64,000 nt of DNA from assembly GCF_004359215.1 (NCBI RefSeq), contig NC_090615.1, positions 1,908,542 to 1,972,541 of the forward strand, in the 5' to 3' direction. Below, piece after piece: positions 30,572 to 42,345 of this stretch. Positions within the stretch are counted from its first letter, which is position 1, and every line of letters begins with the position of its first letter. The position numbers and the translations under genes were made by a program. The notes beneath the pieces are model-generated. The model had not been told where the DNA came from, made no database searches, and worked only from the letters and a program-made list of their open reading frames with translations. The stretch comes from Bremia lactucae. Lineage: Eukaryota > Oomycota > Peronosporomycetes > Peronosporales > Peronosporaceae.

Positions 30572-30836
30572 TGAGGGTTATGGGTTTCAGATAATGTACG
30601 CAGCCCAAACCGGTCCAATCCGAGCCGCTAATTTATATCACCGATGACGGTTTTCTGACGGCGACATTCTAGAAGGCTCTAGAACTATGGGCTTAGAAGT
30701 AGCACATGTGAACTAGGTCCTACATATACTCATTCCTACATTTTTTTTCTCTCCAACAAGTGTCTTCGTAACTTCGCGTAGATACTCTGTTTAGTTTCTT
30801 CTTCTCCCTTCGCTATTTTCGGCTCCAGAACCAACA
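30572..30836 (+). repeat. 5' LTR of C4
   Basis: Starts TGAGGGTTATGGGTTTCAG and ends CCAACA. Related to 38817-39104, 42358-42514 (partial) and 46212-46459. Contains TTCtaGAAggCTCtaGAA at 30667-30684, an HSE-like array. Confidence 0.8.
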
Positions 30837-30851
30837 GGTTATGAGCCCAAC
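30837..30851 (+). promoter_or_regulatory. Primer-binding site of C4 (tRNA-Met anticodon-loop type)
   Basis: GGTTATGAGCCCAAC directly follows the LTR. Its complement GGGCTCATAACC is the anticodon stem-loop of eukaryotic initiator tRNA-Met, as used by Drosophila copia (half-tRNA primer). An exact inverted copy is at 48990-49004. The first gag-frame ATG overlaps the site. Confidence 0.75.
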
Positions 30852-31760
30852 GACCATGTCTTCTTCGCAAGATGTTTCGACGAAGGTACACCTCGACAAG
30901 CTCAACGGTAAGAACTACGCCACGTGGAACCGCTTCATGCATGACGTGTTTCTGACTAAGTCGGTGTGGCGCGTGGTTAACCGAGAGGTAACGACGACGT
31001 TTGCTGATACCTGCATTAGGGATGAGTACGTCAATGCCAGCAACATTGCATTCGGCCTGATGCTTCTGCATATGACGCGATCTATCACCATGTGGTTGAT
31101 GACTGAAGAAGCCTACGTTGCGTGGACACGAAATTAAGACACTATACGGCGGATCGCAGAAGGCTGGACGCATCTACTAGAAGCGGCAGCTATTCAGCAT
31201 GGAGATGGCGGAAGGCGGCAACGTTTTGCATCACTGCAACGAGGTTCTCAGCACCAGCGCCAATCTTAGCAGTATCGGCGCTAATATGAAGGATGAAGAT
31301 GTTGCAATCTGCCTAGTCCGCATTATCTAAAAAGCTACGAAAATGTCGTACTAAACTTGGAGATGAGCAGTGCAGAGTTGCGGCACAAGACGTTGTGAAG
31401 GTGCGGTTGAACGAGCACATCAAGCGATAAGGTGAAGTGATTGCTACAGTGAATACTGAAGACGCAGTATAAGTGTTCAGTGCCGAGTGAGAGTCCCACC
31501 AAGGCACTTATTGCGGCAAATTGAGGCACGCGGTAGAGCAATGCTGGACGAAATAAAAGGACGACAGTCGAGGAGCTCGATGCGGCAGACGAAGTCGTGG
31601 ATACGGAGCTAGCAACGTGCAGTATTGGCACAATGACGACTACGACAACGATTGGGTCGTGTTTGCGTTCTCGCTGGAATGCGAGCTTTCGGTAGGCAAA
31701 GATATGTCGGTTTGTGGGTTATTGACAGTGGCGCGCCACCCATCATATATGCTACGACAA
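30841..31760 (+). pseudogene. C4 gag and protease
   Basis: The gag N-terminus is VHLDKLNGKNYATWNRFMHD, VFLTKSVWRVVNREV and NIAFGLMLLHM, open for 99 codons. Frameshifts and stops follow. A knuckle remnant YCGKLRHAVEQC (first Cys lost) is near 31520, and the protease WVIDSGA near 31715-31735 keeps DSG but then degenerates. Confidence 0.75.
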
Positions 31761-32099
31761 GTTTTCAACACTAGACGAGCAATACAAAGGCGAACTTTCA
31801 GTAGCTGATGGTAACGAGACAAAGATTATGGGCGTGGCGTGGTACTATTGTTGAGGAGGTAGTCCTACCGAACGGTGACGTCTGCGAGACAGAAAACAAA
31901 GACGCACTATATGTACTGAAGATGAGCAAGAATTTGCTCTCGGTCCGAAAATAAACCAAACTCGTCGCTATCAAGTGGCGTTTGGCGGAGATCGCATGAA
32001 CATTGCACGGAAATGCTCAAAGCAAGTGGTGGTAACGGACGACCTCGTCGATCGACTTTAACGGCTTCGCACCCCAAAGCGATCAGCTGATACGGCGAC

Positions 32100-33020
32100 T
32101 TCATCCAGCAAAATCGACCTGCATCCGCGAATGAGCCAAATGCCAAATTACGTACTGCGAAAAATGATTGCTATTAATGCTTAAGGACGCCCCCACACCA
32201 TCTACGACAAGCTTATCAAGCATGTGCCGTGAATGTCAATAAGGCAAAATGGTCTAAAAATCGTTTCCAAGCAACCACAACAAGCGTCGACACGCCTCAT
32301 CGAATTGCTGGATTTTGATATCTGCTACGGCATTGAACGAGAACCTCTTGAGGGCGGCAAGTTCCTACTTACGAGGCCAGCAGATGCATGAAGAGATTCT
32401 GCTTGCACGCTAAGTCGGAAAACGAGGACTTTATTAAGATGTACATACTGAAGATTCAAACGCATTTTGAGAAAACGGTCAAGTTCGTGCGGGATGACGG
32501 GGCTCGGGAATTCGCGACTTCTTCTCTCAATTACTTCTACGAGGACGAGGATATCGAGCAGCAGGTCACAGCTCCGTACGTTGAGCGCGCCATACGAAGA
32601 ATTGTTACTATTGAGTGCAGCATGTTGCACCACGCTAAGTTGGACAAGTGCTTCTGAGGCGAGGCTGCTATGACTGCGATATACGTCAAGAATCGGCTAC
32701 CGTCACTAAAATTAAGAACAAAACTTCGTGCTAGATCGTGCTCAAGTCGAAGCCGAGCGTCAAGCATATGCGCGTCTTTGGCTGTCGAGCTTACGTTTTG
32801 ACTTCGAAAGAAAAGCGGCTCAAGTGGGACCCCACGTCTCGAGTTGGCGTATTCGTAGGCCATGAAGAAGTCTCCGAGGCATATCGGATCTACGACATTA
32901 AAGCTCAAAAAGTTGATCAGTCGATATGTCACATTTGACGAGTTAAGTCTTGGCGATTTAACAATCATAATTTTGACGACATTGATGCAGCAAACCTCGA
33001 CTTTGACATGCTCGAGTAAG
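32100..33020 (+). pseudogene. C4 integrase
   Basis: FIKMYILKIQTHFEKTVKFV, RDDGAREFATSSLNYFYEDE (second Asp) and EQQVTAPYVERAIRRIV, then KPSVKHMRVFGCRAYVLTSK and VGVFVGHEEVSEAYRIYDI. The third catalytic region is altered. Stops at 32655 and 32936. Confidence 0.8.
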
Positions 33021-33295
33021 CGATGACGACTTTACGACGACAAAGGATTTTAATCAGACAGAAAAACTCAAACTTCGGGCACGTGAATCGAATTGTCATT
33101 CAAATTCTCATGCTCGGAGCATCGTGTCGCTGGAATAAAAGAGGCGTTTGCTCCCGAATGAATGGAATCACGTCAAGTTAAGCGTGAAGTATAAGGGTAA
33201 TCGGGTAGTAGGATGCAAATTGCAAAGTAAATGTATTGTGGTCCTTAGTTCGTAATCTCAAATACTACCTCTAAGCCAATCATTACCTAGAAAGC

Positions 33296-33343
33296 TTCTA
33301 AAACCTTCTCGAAGCTTTCAATGACGTCATCCCAATGATATCA
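33296..33343. promoter_or_regulatory. HSE-like array and paired CRE-like sites, M-A left LTR
   Basis: TTCtaAAAccTTCtcGAA (33296-33313), TGACGTCA (33322-33329) and TGATATCA (33336-33343), the last two 14 bp apart. Confidence 0.5.
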
Positions 33344-33522
33344 TACCGCCGCCGGAAGACCAGCTCCAGTCAACCGCTTACCGCAAACTATCACTAGTAC
33401 TTACGAGAACTATCCTGATATCGGTCGAGCCGCTTCCTCTCCTAGTCGATAACGCTGCTGCTGCTCGAGACGATTCCGAGCTTCACTCCCACTCGACTCG
33501 ACAGCGATTGAACTTTGTATGC

Positions 33523-35069
33523 CTAGCTTCGATCGAAGAGCGCTGTTCTGAAATTGCAGAAATCAGATTGATCATGAGATCTTATTTTATATCGAGTATC
33601 AGGCAGTACTCTAATACCACATGACCGTCTTCGACCTTTCCACGAACAAAATAGTACGAATGCCGATGCGTCTGGTACGTTTGTGAAATTTGTGGTTCTT
33701 GCCCAACATAATTGCACCTTAAATATCTTCGTACACCTTCACAGGTTCATCGCCGACTTCGTGCATGAAAGCCAAAATTGCCTCTGATAAGCTTCAGATA
33801 ATGCCATGTGCGCAGCCTCATTATACGATAGTGCAACTGTCCACTGTTTCTTACTGCGCCAGCACATAAAATGTATTCGCTGGTACTTCGTCTGACTCGA
33901 TGTCACCTGCCCAGTCGGCATCCGAGAAGCCTATATATTCACCACAACCTAATCCTGAAAATCGAAGTCCATGTGTCCGAGTCGCTTGCAAGTACCGTAA
34001 CTTACGCTCAAGCGCTTACCAATGGGTCGGGCAAGGATCGGCAGCATGTCGAGCGAAATGACGAGTCTGGTGATCAGTCAATGTGACAAATCAAGTTTCT
34101 AGTTAATTTATAACCAAGTACGGCATGCAGGATTGCAAGTCTTCAAAAGATTAAATTAAAGTTGACGAAGGCTATGTCTGAAGATGGCCGCAAGCATCAC
34201 GAGACGATGTTAAATGTTCCGTTTCGCAGTGCTGTTGGTGCCTCAATGAACTTGAAAGTTGGAACTCGCTCGGACCTTGCTGCCGCTGTGGGTACTCTAG
34301 GTCAGTCTGCATTCCGAGACAGATTTCAGCTCACCAAGTCAAGCATCCCAAATTGCTCACTCAAAGCAAGCTTTGTCGCCTCAAGTAAATTCGTATTGCT
34401 GCACGCAAGAATTAGATCGTTGACGAAGATCACCACGAATATCATGCCATTTCGTCGCGCTTGACGTACACGCAATGGACCATTTCGCCTTTGGTAAATC
34501 CAGTCTTGCGCATGAACTCGTTGATTGTCTGGTTCCACATTCGAGGAGACTGCTTAAGTCTATAGAGTGGTCGCCTGAGCTTGCATACCTGGTGCGGATT
34601 TTTGGAGCTGATACAACCTTCATTTCATTTAGAAGATCATTTAGAGACGCTGTCTTGACGTACATTTGGTGAAGAGCTAGACTGTGCTAAGCCGCTATAC
34701 TCAGAATAATTCGGTTTGATGTAAACTTGGCCATCGGTGCGAATATCTGTTCAAAGTCCACTCCGTACTTCTCCAGAAACCTTTTGCAACGAGGCATGCT
34801 TTCTATCGCTCGATCAGTCCTTCAGCAAATTATTTTACCTTGAACGCCCACTTGCAGCTTATAGCTTTTCGGCCGCGTGGCAGGATCACAAGCTCCCACG
34901 TCTCATTCTTGGTCAGCAATACAACCTCAGATGCGCACGCTTCTTTCCACTTGCCAGCGGCGCTAGATTCCATAGCTGAGATATAGGATGTCGGCACTTC
35001 TCCCACTGAATCTACAGCGTTCGCATAGTCTCTTTCTTCTTCCTTTATCGACGTAAGCAGAGCTGACAT
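33523..35069 (-). pseudogene. M-A reverse transcriptase and RNase H
   Basis: The RT start is KWKEACASEVVLLTKNETWE then LVILPRGRKAISCKWAFKVK. The catalytic region has [11 protein letters not shown] instead of [11 protein letters not shown], so the first Asp is lost. The connector includes EDGCKHHETM-like sequence on the antisense strand near 34190. RNase H is reduced to CWRSKKQWTVALSYNEAAHM and weaker traces to 33523. Confidence 0.75.
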
Positions 35070-35320
35070 GTCTTCAAGAGGCCTCTGTTGACCTTGAGCT
35101 GGTCCTAGCGTGGCCTCGCTTGCGCGGCTAATTTACCCACGGCGTTTAGCACTTGGTGTTCGTATCAAGTTTTCAAGCGATTGAGTTCTCCTATAGCGCT
35201 TAGATCCTGAAACAAAGCATGGGGGGTCCGCAATTAGTCTCTTTTCAGATTCTTGTGTTTGCTCTTGTGATGGTGGAGCATCGAACGACTCTCTCGCAAA
35301 TATTCGTCGTTTTCTTCACG

Positions 35321-36526
35321 TCAGTCACCGCAGTGCTGCAGTGGCCGGTCAGGAGCTTGTCCGTATTTCTCTCTTTCTAAAGCGTTCTTCATAAACATAG
35401 CATCGCGACTTACGATAATCCTGCCCGTTGATAGTTGCTCGAACAGATACGCTTTTTCGTGCTCCAAATATCCAAGAAAACGGCAAAGACTCGCTTGTGG
35501 ATCCAATTTAGAGCACTTCTCGGTTGGGACGTGCACATACACATGACAGCCAAAACCATACCTTGACGTTTGCGAGTATCGGCTTTTTCTTTCTGCATTC
35601 ATCGTGTGGAGTCTTAAGCAAGTCTTGAACACGATTTGGCAGACAATTACGGAGTAAAGCTGCGGTCACAACTGCTTTATCCCAATATTCGTTAGTCAAG
35701 CCAGCATGTTCAATCATGCACCGTGCATATTCAACCAGTGTGCGATTCATCTTTTCGGCTACACCGTTGACTTCAAGGGTGTACGGGGGCGTGAATTTCT
35801 GGACAAAATGCCACGGTCAGCGCTGAATTGGAAGAACTTAGCTAATTTGTATCGCCGCCGTTGTCACTGCGAAGCACCTTGATGCGACTGCCGGTCATTT
35901 TCTCTGCAATATTTACAAAGTGAACAGACTTGTTGAAGGCTTCGGTCTTGTTGCGCATAAGACACGCTGCGCAATGCCGAGACTTGTCATCGATAAAAAT
36001 ATCAAAATAATTAATCCCGCCGATAGTGTAAGTCCTCAGTGGCCCAACGCACATCGCTATGGACAACTTCCAAAATAGGTTTTGAGCGATTCGTTTGAGG
36101 CAGACTGGAACTTGAAACGAGTTTGCTTCCCCAGCGCACAGCTTTAGCAAAGCTCCCACAGCTTGACTCACTTAATGTCGACACCAATTGCAAGAATGTT
36201 TTGAGCTATGGCTTCTAGTCCGCCGTAACCAATGTGTCCAAGTCGGAGATGCCAAAGAAACGATTTCAAAGAAGCCAAATTTTGAGGCTGCTTGCCATGT
36301 TCACCGTCTCGACTGGTACCGGAGTCATACTTAGTTGAACCAAACCCTTTCCAATGCGATAGCCGATTCTTTTAGCTATATTGAGCAGCACCCATTGTCG
36401 AAATTCACTGGAGCAACGCCCTTGGAAAATCGACCGGCAGAAAACAAATTGCGACTGAGCTTGGGAATATGCCATACCCCCTTTAGCACATCCTTTGTCA
36501 TACCGCTTTAACATATAAATGGCCAT
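35321..36526 (-). pseudogene. M-A integrase
   Basis: GPLRTYTIGGINYFDIFIDD (first Asp region) and KVLRSDNGGDTN (second Asp) are in 35842-36171. MNRTLVEYARCMIEHAGLTN and EYWDKAVVTAALLRNCLPNR are in 35508-35750, and ASLCRFLGYLEHEKAYLFEQ follows. Three frames are needed. Well preserved residues outnumber lesions. Confidence 0.85.
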
Positions 36527-36581
36527 TGGAATGTCGCTAACTCCAATTGCTTGGATAACGCCGTTGTCCCCGAGACGAACG

Positions 36582-37460
36582 TTATCCGGGTCGATCTTCT
36601 TGCATTCCTATAAACATCATGGAGGACGGCATATGTTGAGTCGCACCTGAGTCGATCAGCAACACCGACGAATATTCAGCGTCCATAACCGAAAGAATAT
36701 TCGTCGAGATCTTCATCTCGCACAACATTTGCTCGCTGGAAGTGCTGTCGAGGATTGCTGTTGTTGTCTTGAATGCGCGAAGGATTCTCCGCGATCCAAT
36801 AACCACCTTGCCGCAGTATTTGCACGCACCAGTATTCTTTGCTGGCCATCCATTGCGCTTCTTTTCACTCTTCATAAAAGCCTGGCCAACCACAGCTCTA
36901 TCGCCGCCTTGATCCTTGCGCTGCGTATCCTCAAAGCAGCCGAGACATCACAAGCTTCCATGCCATCGTAGCGGTACGCGATTAAACTCTGTTATAAGAT
37001 ACTGGTACAACGCGTTCAGGCTACCTAGAAGCGTGATCACCAAGGCATCCTCACCTACCTGAACGCCACCCGCGTCGAGCTGCTCCACCAGTATTGATAT
37101 GCGTGAGAGCAATATTAGCCTCCTCTATCATGTCTGTGAAGAAAAGCCGACATAGAATGAGCTTGTTGGCGAGGCTCTTCTTTTCAGAGTTTTTTTCCAG
37201 CTTTTACCTTGCATCAAAGGCCCAACTAGCTGAGCGTACCAACGGTAGCTGTGGGCCCTCCATCGAGAGGCATATCGCGACCATCGCATTGTGATACTTT
37301 CGCTTGAACGTAGGTTGGTCCCGCGCCGTCAGGAAATCCTCGAATTTGACTTTTCCGCATACGAAATCACACTTGTAACGCTTCTCGAGCACAATCTGCA
37401 TTTTTAACTTTCAGGCATGGAAGTTGGTTCCATCAATTTATTAATCTGGGTCGTTAAAGA
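36582..37460 (-). pseudogene. M-A gag and protease
   Basis: The protease SSVLLIDSGATQHMPSSMMF is intact around DSG, in one frame (36582-36893) with a half-kept knuckle CKYCGK. Gag upstream reads KFEDFLTARDQPTFKRKYHN and AICLSMEGPQLPLVRSAS (37204-37401), starting near 37460. Confidence 0.8.
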
Positions 37461-37519
37461 TTCCATGACGGTCGAAGCAAGGTTGATGGCAGCGGGGGCA
37501 GAGTTGAGAGTTGAACGGA

Positions 37520-37534
37520 CTTGGGCTCATAATT
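37520..37534 (-). promoter_or_regulatory. Mutated copia primer-binding site, M-A
   Basis: Sense AATTATGAGCCCAAG, two changes from GGTTATGAGCCCAAC plus one at the end. It directly precedes the LTR. Confidence 0.55.
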
Positions 37535-37646
37535 TGAAGTAAAAAGGCACTTGGGTAGTAGGATGCAAAATTGTAAAGGTAGTATATTATGGTCCTTGTT
37601 TCGTAATCTCTATTACTATCTCTAAGCCAACCATCACCTAGGATGC

Positions 37647-37680
37647 TTCTAGAACCTTCTCAAAGCTTTCAATGATGTCA
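37647..37680. promoter_or_regulatory. HSE-like array and CRE-like site, M-A right LTR
   Basis: TTCtaGAAccTTCtcAAA (37647-37664), then TGATGTCA (37673-37680). Confidence 0.45.
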
Positions 37681-37794
37681 TACCGCCGTTGGACAATCAC
37701 CTTTGTTCAATCGCTTACCAATTAGTATACCGGTAAGGCATTACTAGTACTAAACGGTACTATCCTAATATGGGTCGAGCCGCTTCCTCGCCAA

Positions 37795-38816
37795 TACTTA
37801 GTCAGTATGCTGCTGCGCGAGAACTTCAAAGCGACGACCAAGCGCGAAAGAAGCCAACTTTGGGTCAAGAATTTTGGACTTCCGAAGATTAGAACAGCGA
37901 CTCGACTCTTCCTGCAGTTTGGCGTGCAAGTGCTAATGCAGTCGAAGCTAAGGGCTTGTCTGTTGAGACAACCGCTTTTTAAGATGGTAGAAGTGGACCG
38001 GATCAGCTTCATTGGCGCAAGGCGATGTAAGCAGAACTTGATTCAACGCAACTTCGTAGAGTAATTTGAGCTGCAAAGTTCCGAGCAGCACAACTCGCTA
38101 TTGGAACCAAGTGGATTTTTATGATCAAGCGTAAAGTCGACGGCTCGATTGAGAAGCACAAGGCTCGTCTTGTAGCAAAGGGCTTCAGCAAAAACATAAA
38201 ATCGACTAGCCTGTGGTCAAGTATGCGACGCTACGAATGGTGATTGCTTCGACCAAGTACTTCAACTGGCCACTTGATCAACTGGATCTGGTGGCAGCTT
38301 TTCTTGAGCGAGTTATGAAAGAAGTTGTCAGAAGGGTTTGACCTCGACAACGACTTTGATTGTCTTAAGTTGGACAAGGTAATTTTTGGCATAAAATAAG
38401 TTTCACGTGTGCGGTAAAAGCTTTTGACGAGTTTGTATGCTCAATTTATCTTTAAGTTTTGGCCTTGTGTTAGTCACTGGAAGTTCGACTGAGCTGATTT
38501 AGCGTAGCAAGTCCGACTTACAAAGACGCTATGAATTGACCGATAGTGGCAAGTGTGCATTTGTGTTGGGCATCGAGCTTGTGGACAATGACGATGGCAG
38601 CTTGACAATATGTCAACAGCGATACGTCGACGACATTATCCAGCGCTTTGGCATGTATGATTGCAAGGCAGCGATAAGTTAACGAATATAAGTCCACGCC
38701 TTATGCCAAGCGATATCCCGATGAAGTTGAACGCACCATTTCGTGAGGGTGTGGGTACGCTGATGCATTTAATGACTGCAACGCGGCCGGACATTGCATT
38801 TGCTGTTGGCTATTCT
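37795..38816 (+). pseudogene. Copia RT remnant, likely the 3' part of C4
   Basis: [49 protein letters not shown], then RRYELTDSGKCAFVLGIELV and ATRPDIAFAVGY. The YxDD stretch is missing between about 38400 and 38530. RNase H is absent; an LTR (38817) starts right after FAVGY. Confidence 0.75.
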
Positions 38817-39104
38817 TGAGGGCTATGTGTTCCAGGTAATGTACACAACCTCAATCGGTTCAATCTGAACCGCCAATTAATATCTTCGACGATGGTTTTT
38901 AGACTGTCCGACGGCGGACATTCAAGATTGTTCTAAAGATAAAGGCTTAGAAGTAGCAGTTGTGAAGTAAGGACCGTAATATATACACTTCCAAATATTC
39001 CTTTCCTAACACAAGAGTCTTCGCTCCGGTTCGCCCCTCGCGTAGACTCTTTCCTCCATCTCGCTTCGACTCGTTTCGCTTCACTCCAGTACGCTCCTTC
39101 AACA
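38817..39104 (+). repeat. 5' LTR of C5a
   Basis: TGAGGGCTATG at the start and TTCAACA at the end. The HSE-like block is degraded (TTCaaGATtgTTC, 38921-38933). The site GCTAAGAGCCCAAC follows at 39106-39119, a mutated primer-binding site. Confidence 0.75.
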
Positions 39105-40240
39105 TGCTAAGAGCCCAACAACCGTGTATTATGTACATGACGTCTCGGCCAAGGTCCTGGTCGAAAAATTACACGGGTACAACTTCGCCATGGAGCCGCT
39201 ACATGCGTGACGTATTTCTGACCAAGTCAGCGAGGCATATTATCGGCCGTGGAGAAACTAACTCCAACATTCGTCGATGCGCGAGATTCCGACGAATATT
39301 TCCAGAAAAGCAACATCGCGTTTGGTCTAATACTCTTGCATAACCGACCTCAGTGGCCGAGTGGTTAAGCACTGGAACTGGGACCGGGAGGTACGTGGAT
39401 CGATACTCGCGGAGGGCGGTACGATGACACATCGCCGGAGATAGGCTAACAAGAAGACGAGCAACCATCCAATGGATGGCCGCCCTGCCAACCCGCACCG
39501 AAGGTGTGTGATAGTTGGGTGGGGGGAGGCCCTGTAGCCGAAATTCCCCATAGTGTAATGAGGGGTGCGGGGTTCCAATAAGAGAACTTCGTCAAAATTG
39601 AATCTCTAATACTCTTGCATATGGAGGCGGATAACCATCACGTGGTCGACGACTGCGAAGAAGCTTAGGTCGCATGGACGCGCATCAAGGCTGTATACGG
39701 TGGATCGCAGAAAGCGACTGCATCTAGCGCCAACTCTTCGGTATAGAGACGGCGGAAGGCGGAATCGTCTCGCATTGCTGCAATGAAGTTCTCAACACCA
39801 TCGCTAAGCTTAGCAGCATCGGCGCGAAGATGGAGGACGAAGAAGTTGCAATCTGCCTGCTGCGGAGTCTCTCGAAGAGTTACGAAAATGTCAACCTCAA
39901 TTCGGATATCAGCAATGCAGAACTACGGACGCAGGACGTAGTAAAAGTGCTGACTAATGAGCATATTAAGCGGCAGAGTGAACAATCTCAATTCATCAAG
40001 ACTGAAGCCCTTGTTATACCATTTGCTGCCGAGCATGAGTCACGACAAGGTGCATATTGCGGGAAAATGGAGCACTTGGTGGAGCGGTGCTGGACTAAGC
40101 AGAGTAACGAAAGTCGTAATGCTCGATGCGGCGGCCAAGCTCCTAAACGCGGAGCAAACAACGCCTGCTACCACGAAAATGACTATTACGAGTACGACCG
40201 CGATGCGTTTGCTGTTACACTGGATCATGGATAACTTAAA
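39104..40240 (+). pseudogene. C5a gag, split by a SINE
   Basis: The N-terminus is YMRDVFLTKSARHIIGRGE and a SNIAFGLILLH-like piece, interrupted at 39343-39604. After the SINE the gag continues with [40 protein letters not shown] and a knuckle-like [13 protein letters not shown]. The reading is open for 134 codons from 39830. Confidence 0.8.
39326..39621 (+). mobile_element. tRNA-derived SINE with 17-bp target duplication
   Basis: The body (39343-39604, 262 bp) starts ACCGACCTCAGTGGCCGAGT. The TGGCCGAGTGGTTAAGC stretch is a tRNA-Ser/Leu-type A box, and GGATCGATACTC is B-box-like about 38 bp later. It is flanked by the exact 17-bp repeat TCTAATACTCTTGCATA at 39326-39342 and 39605-39621. The host is copia gag, which is contiguous if the insert is ignored. 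Such long duplications are typical of LINE-mobilised elements. Confidence 0.9.
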
Positions 40241-41650
40241 TATAACAATATGCCTGGAATATGGGCGATCGACAGTGGTGCGAACGCAACACATATGCAA
40301 TGACAAGGTCAATTTTTTGTTGCTTAATGAGCGCGATGAAGGTGAATGCTCGGTGGCCACTAGAGACAAGGCTGCGATAAAGGTGTAGGAAACATCGTTG
40401 ACGTGTGGTTCTGCCCGATGGTCAAGAGTGCGATATCGAGTTTACGAATACGATCTTTGTGCCAAAGATGAACAAGAATTTGTTTTTAGTACGCAGAGCA
40501 TGCAAATTCCGCGAAATCGACAGCACAAGAATTGATGACGGCGGACCTCGTTGATGGTCTGAATTGGCTGCTTCAGAAACGCTATTTTGCCATTTCAACG
40601 ACCTTGACACGCGAAACCGATCTACATGCACGATTGGGTCATGCTCCACTGGACTATGTACGAGAGATGGTCAGCATCGGCATAATAAAGGATGCTTCAC
40701 CACCTACTAAGTCGAATGTACAAGGCTTATGTCGTACGTGTCAGCAAGGCATAACGGATTAGTAGCCATTTCCAAGCAATTGGAGCAAGCGTCATGATGA
40801 CAATTTTTGAACTTCTTCATTAAGACGCAATTTGACAAGTTGGTCAAGTACGTCCGACATGACGGAGCACGTGAATTCGCCACCAACTCTCTAAAGGACT
40901 TCTACGAAGAGCAAGCAAACTACAATTATTTACGCTCATCAGACAAATGGCACGACAGAGCGAGCTATACGGACAATTGTAACCATTGGTTGTAGCATGC
41001 TACAAACGCAGGACTGGGTAAATGCTTCTGTGAAGCTACCATGGCGCCGATTCACATCAGGAAGCGTCTTCCATTACCTAAGGTTGAGAGCAAAGCACTA
41101 TTTCAGATAGCTCGCAATTTAAAGCCAAGTGTCAACACATGCGCGTATTTGGCTGTCCAGCGTACTTTCTGACTCCTAAGGAGAAGCGACAGAAGCGGGA
41201 TGAAAAGGCTCGTGCAAGCAATTTTGTGGGCTATGAACAAGTATCAGAGGCATATCGGATTTATGAAGTCAATGCTGGACAGTCGTGACCCATGTTCGAC
41301 GAATCTCAGTTTGGCATTCCTCTTAGCAAAGTCCGTGCTCATGACGATGATCTTGATTTCGACCCACTTAACATAGGCAACATCGAGGGAGGTCGTACGA
41401 CATATTTCAAGCAAACAGGCAAACGTAAGATTTGCAAGAACTAAAAACAGAAGCAAGCGAGAACCATCGCTTTAAGCATCCTGGAGCTGGACTGGAAGAA
41501 TCAAGTGCTCCTAAAAGTATGGAAGTGCGCCGCACAAAGCGCCTTTCTGTCGAGAGAATGCAATGCAATGCATGTTTGCCGTGCAAATACGAATGCGGTT
41601 GAAGCTGGCGACTTTTCTGACCCTAGGACTTTTGAAGACGAGGTAAGTAC
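40241..41650 (+). pseudogene. C5a protease and integrase
   Basis: Protease W(A)IDSGANATHMQ near 40262 keeps DSG. The pre-integrase region LHARLGHAPLDYVREMVSIG, IIKDA and CRTCQQG is in 40532-40762. Core KLVKYVRHDGAREFATNSLK DFYEE follows (second Asp), then MRVFGCPAYFLTPKEKRQKR in a shifted frame and a decayed linker. Several stops. Confidence 0.75.
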
Positions 41651-41679
41651 ATTGGCGAAAGGCGATACGCGCGGAGCTT

Positions 41680-42345
41680 AGTTCAATGCAACTACATGGG
41701 GTATTTAAAACGGCAAAACTTCCGTCAAGACACCGTGCAATTGGAAAGAAATGGGTGTACAAGATGAAACGGAAATCCAATGTATCAATTGACAAGTACT
41801 TGATGCGAAACGATTCAAGCAGAAGTACGGCATCGACTACTCGAAAAAAAATTCACCCGTCGTCAAGTACATCACGCATTGGATTGTGATTGCTTTACAT
41901 TTTAATCGGACATTGGATCAACTTGACGTAGTTACGGCATTTCTCCACGGTGTCATTAAAGAAGTTGTATATATTGCGTCGTTCCAGAACGAGTGGAAGT
42001 TGGTGATGGCTTTGACTGTTTCAAGCTTGTAACGTCAATTTACGTCTCGAACAAGCCTCGTGCGTGTGGAATGAGACTTTCAATGATTTTGTTTGCTCAG
42101 CCGGTTTTCATGTATCCGACTTAGGATCCGTATTCGCACATCATGATTTTCAAAAGCATTCTTTTCTGCTAGTATACGTCGACGATGGTTTGGCCATTGG
42201 AAGCTCCATTGAGCTTATCGCACGAACCGAAGAGGATAGTAAGATGCGCTTAGATGACTGACAGCGGCAAGTCTGCGTTTGATTTAGGTATTGAAGTTGT
42301 CGAGAATGTGTCACAATTTCCAACGGCGCTATACTAAATACTTTT
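41680..42345 (+). pseudogene. C5a reverse transcriptase, C-terminally truncated
   Basis: MQLHGVFKTAKLPSRHRAIG, KKWVYKMKRKSNVSIDKYL, a FNRTLDQLDVVTAFLHGVI-like segment and KEVVYI. Then WNETFNDFVCSAGFHVSDLG and the intact catalytic LVYVDDGLAIGSS. It ends in a FDLGIEVVENV and RRYTKYFLKRF area at the LTR junction. Four frames are needed. Confidence 0.75.

Larger units (their letters stand above)
30572..33186 (+). mobile_element. Copia element C4, 5' part, interrupted by M-A
   Basis: Plus-strand LTR, primer site, gag, PR and IN in the expected order. It stops in the IN-RT linker at about 33186, where a minus-strand element (M-A) begins. The matching RT remnant resumes at about 37795. This is the pattern of a nested insertion. 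Confidence 0.75.
33190..37788 (-). mobile_element. Copia element M-A, nested in C4
   Basis: Minus-strand copia with LTRs at about 33190-33436 and 37535-37788, a mutated primer site (37520-37534) and gag, PR, IN, RT, RH in order. It splits C4 (30572-33186) from its RT remnant (37795-38816). About 4.6 kb, the expected full length, so no large deletion, but with numerous frameshifts. Confidence 0.8.
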
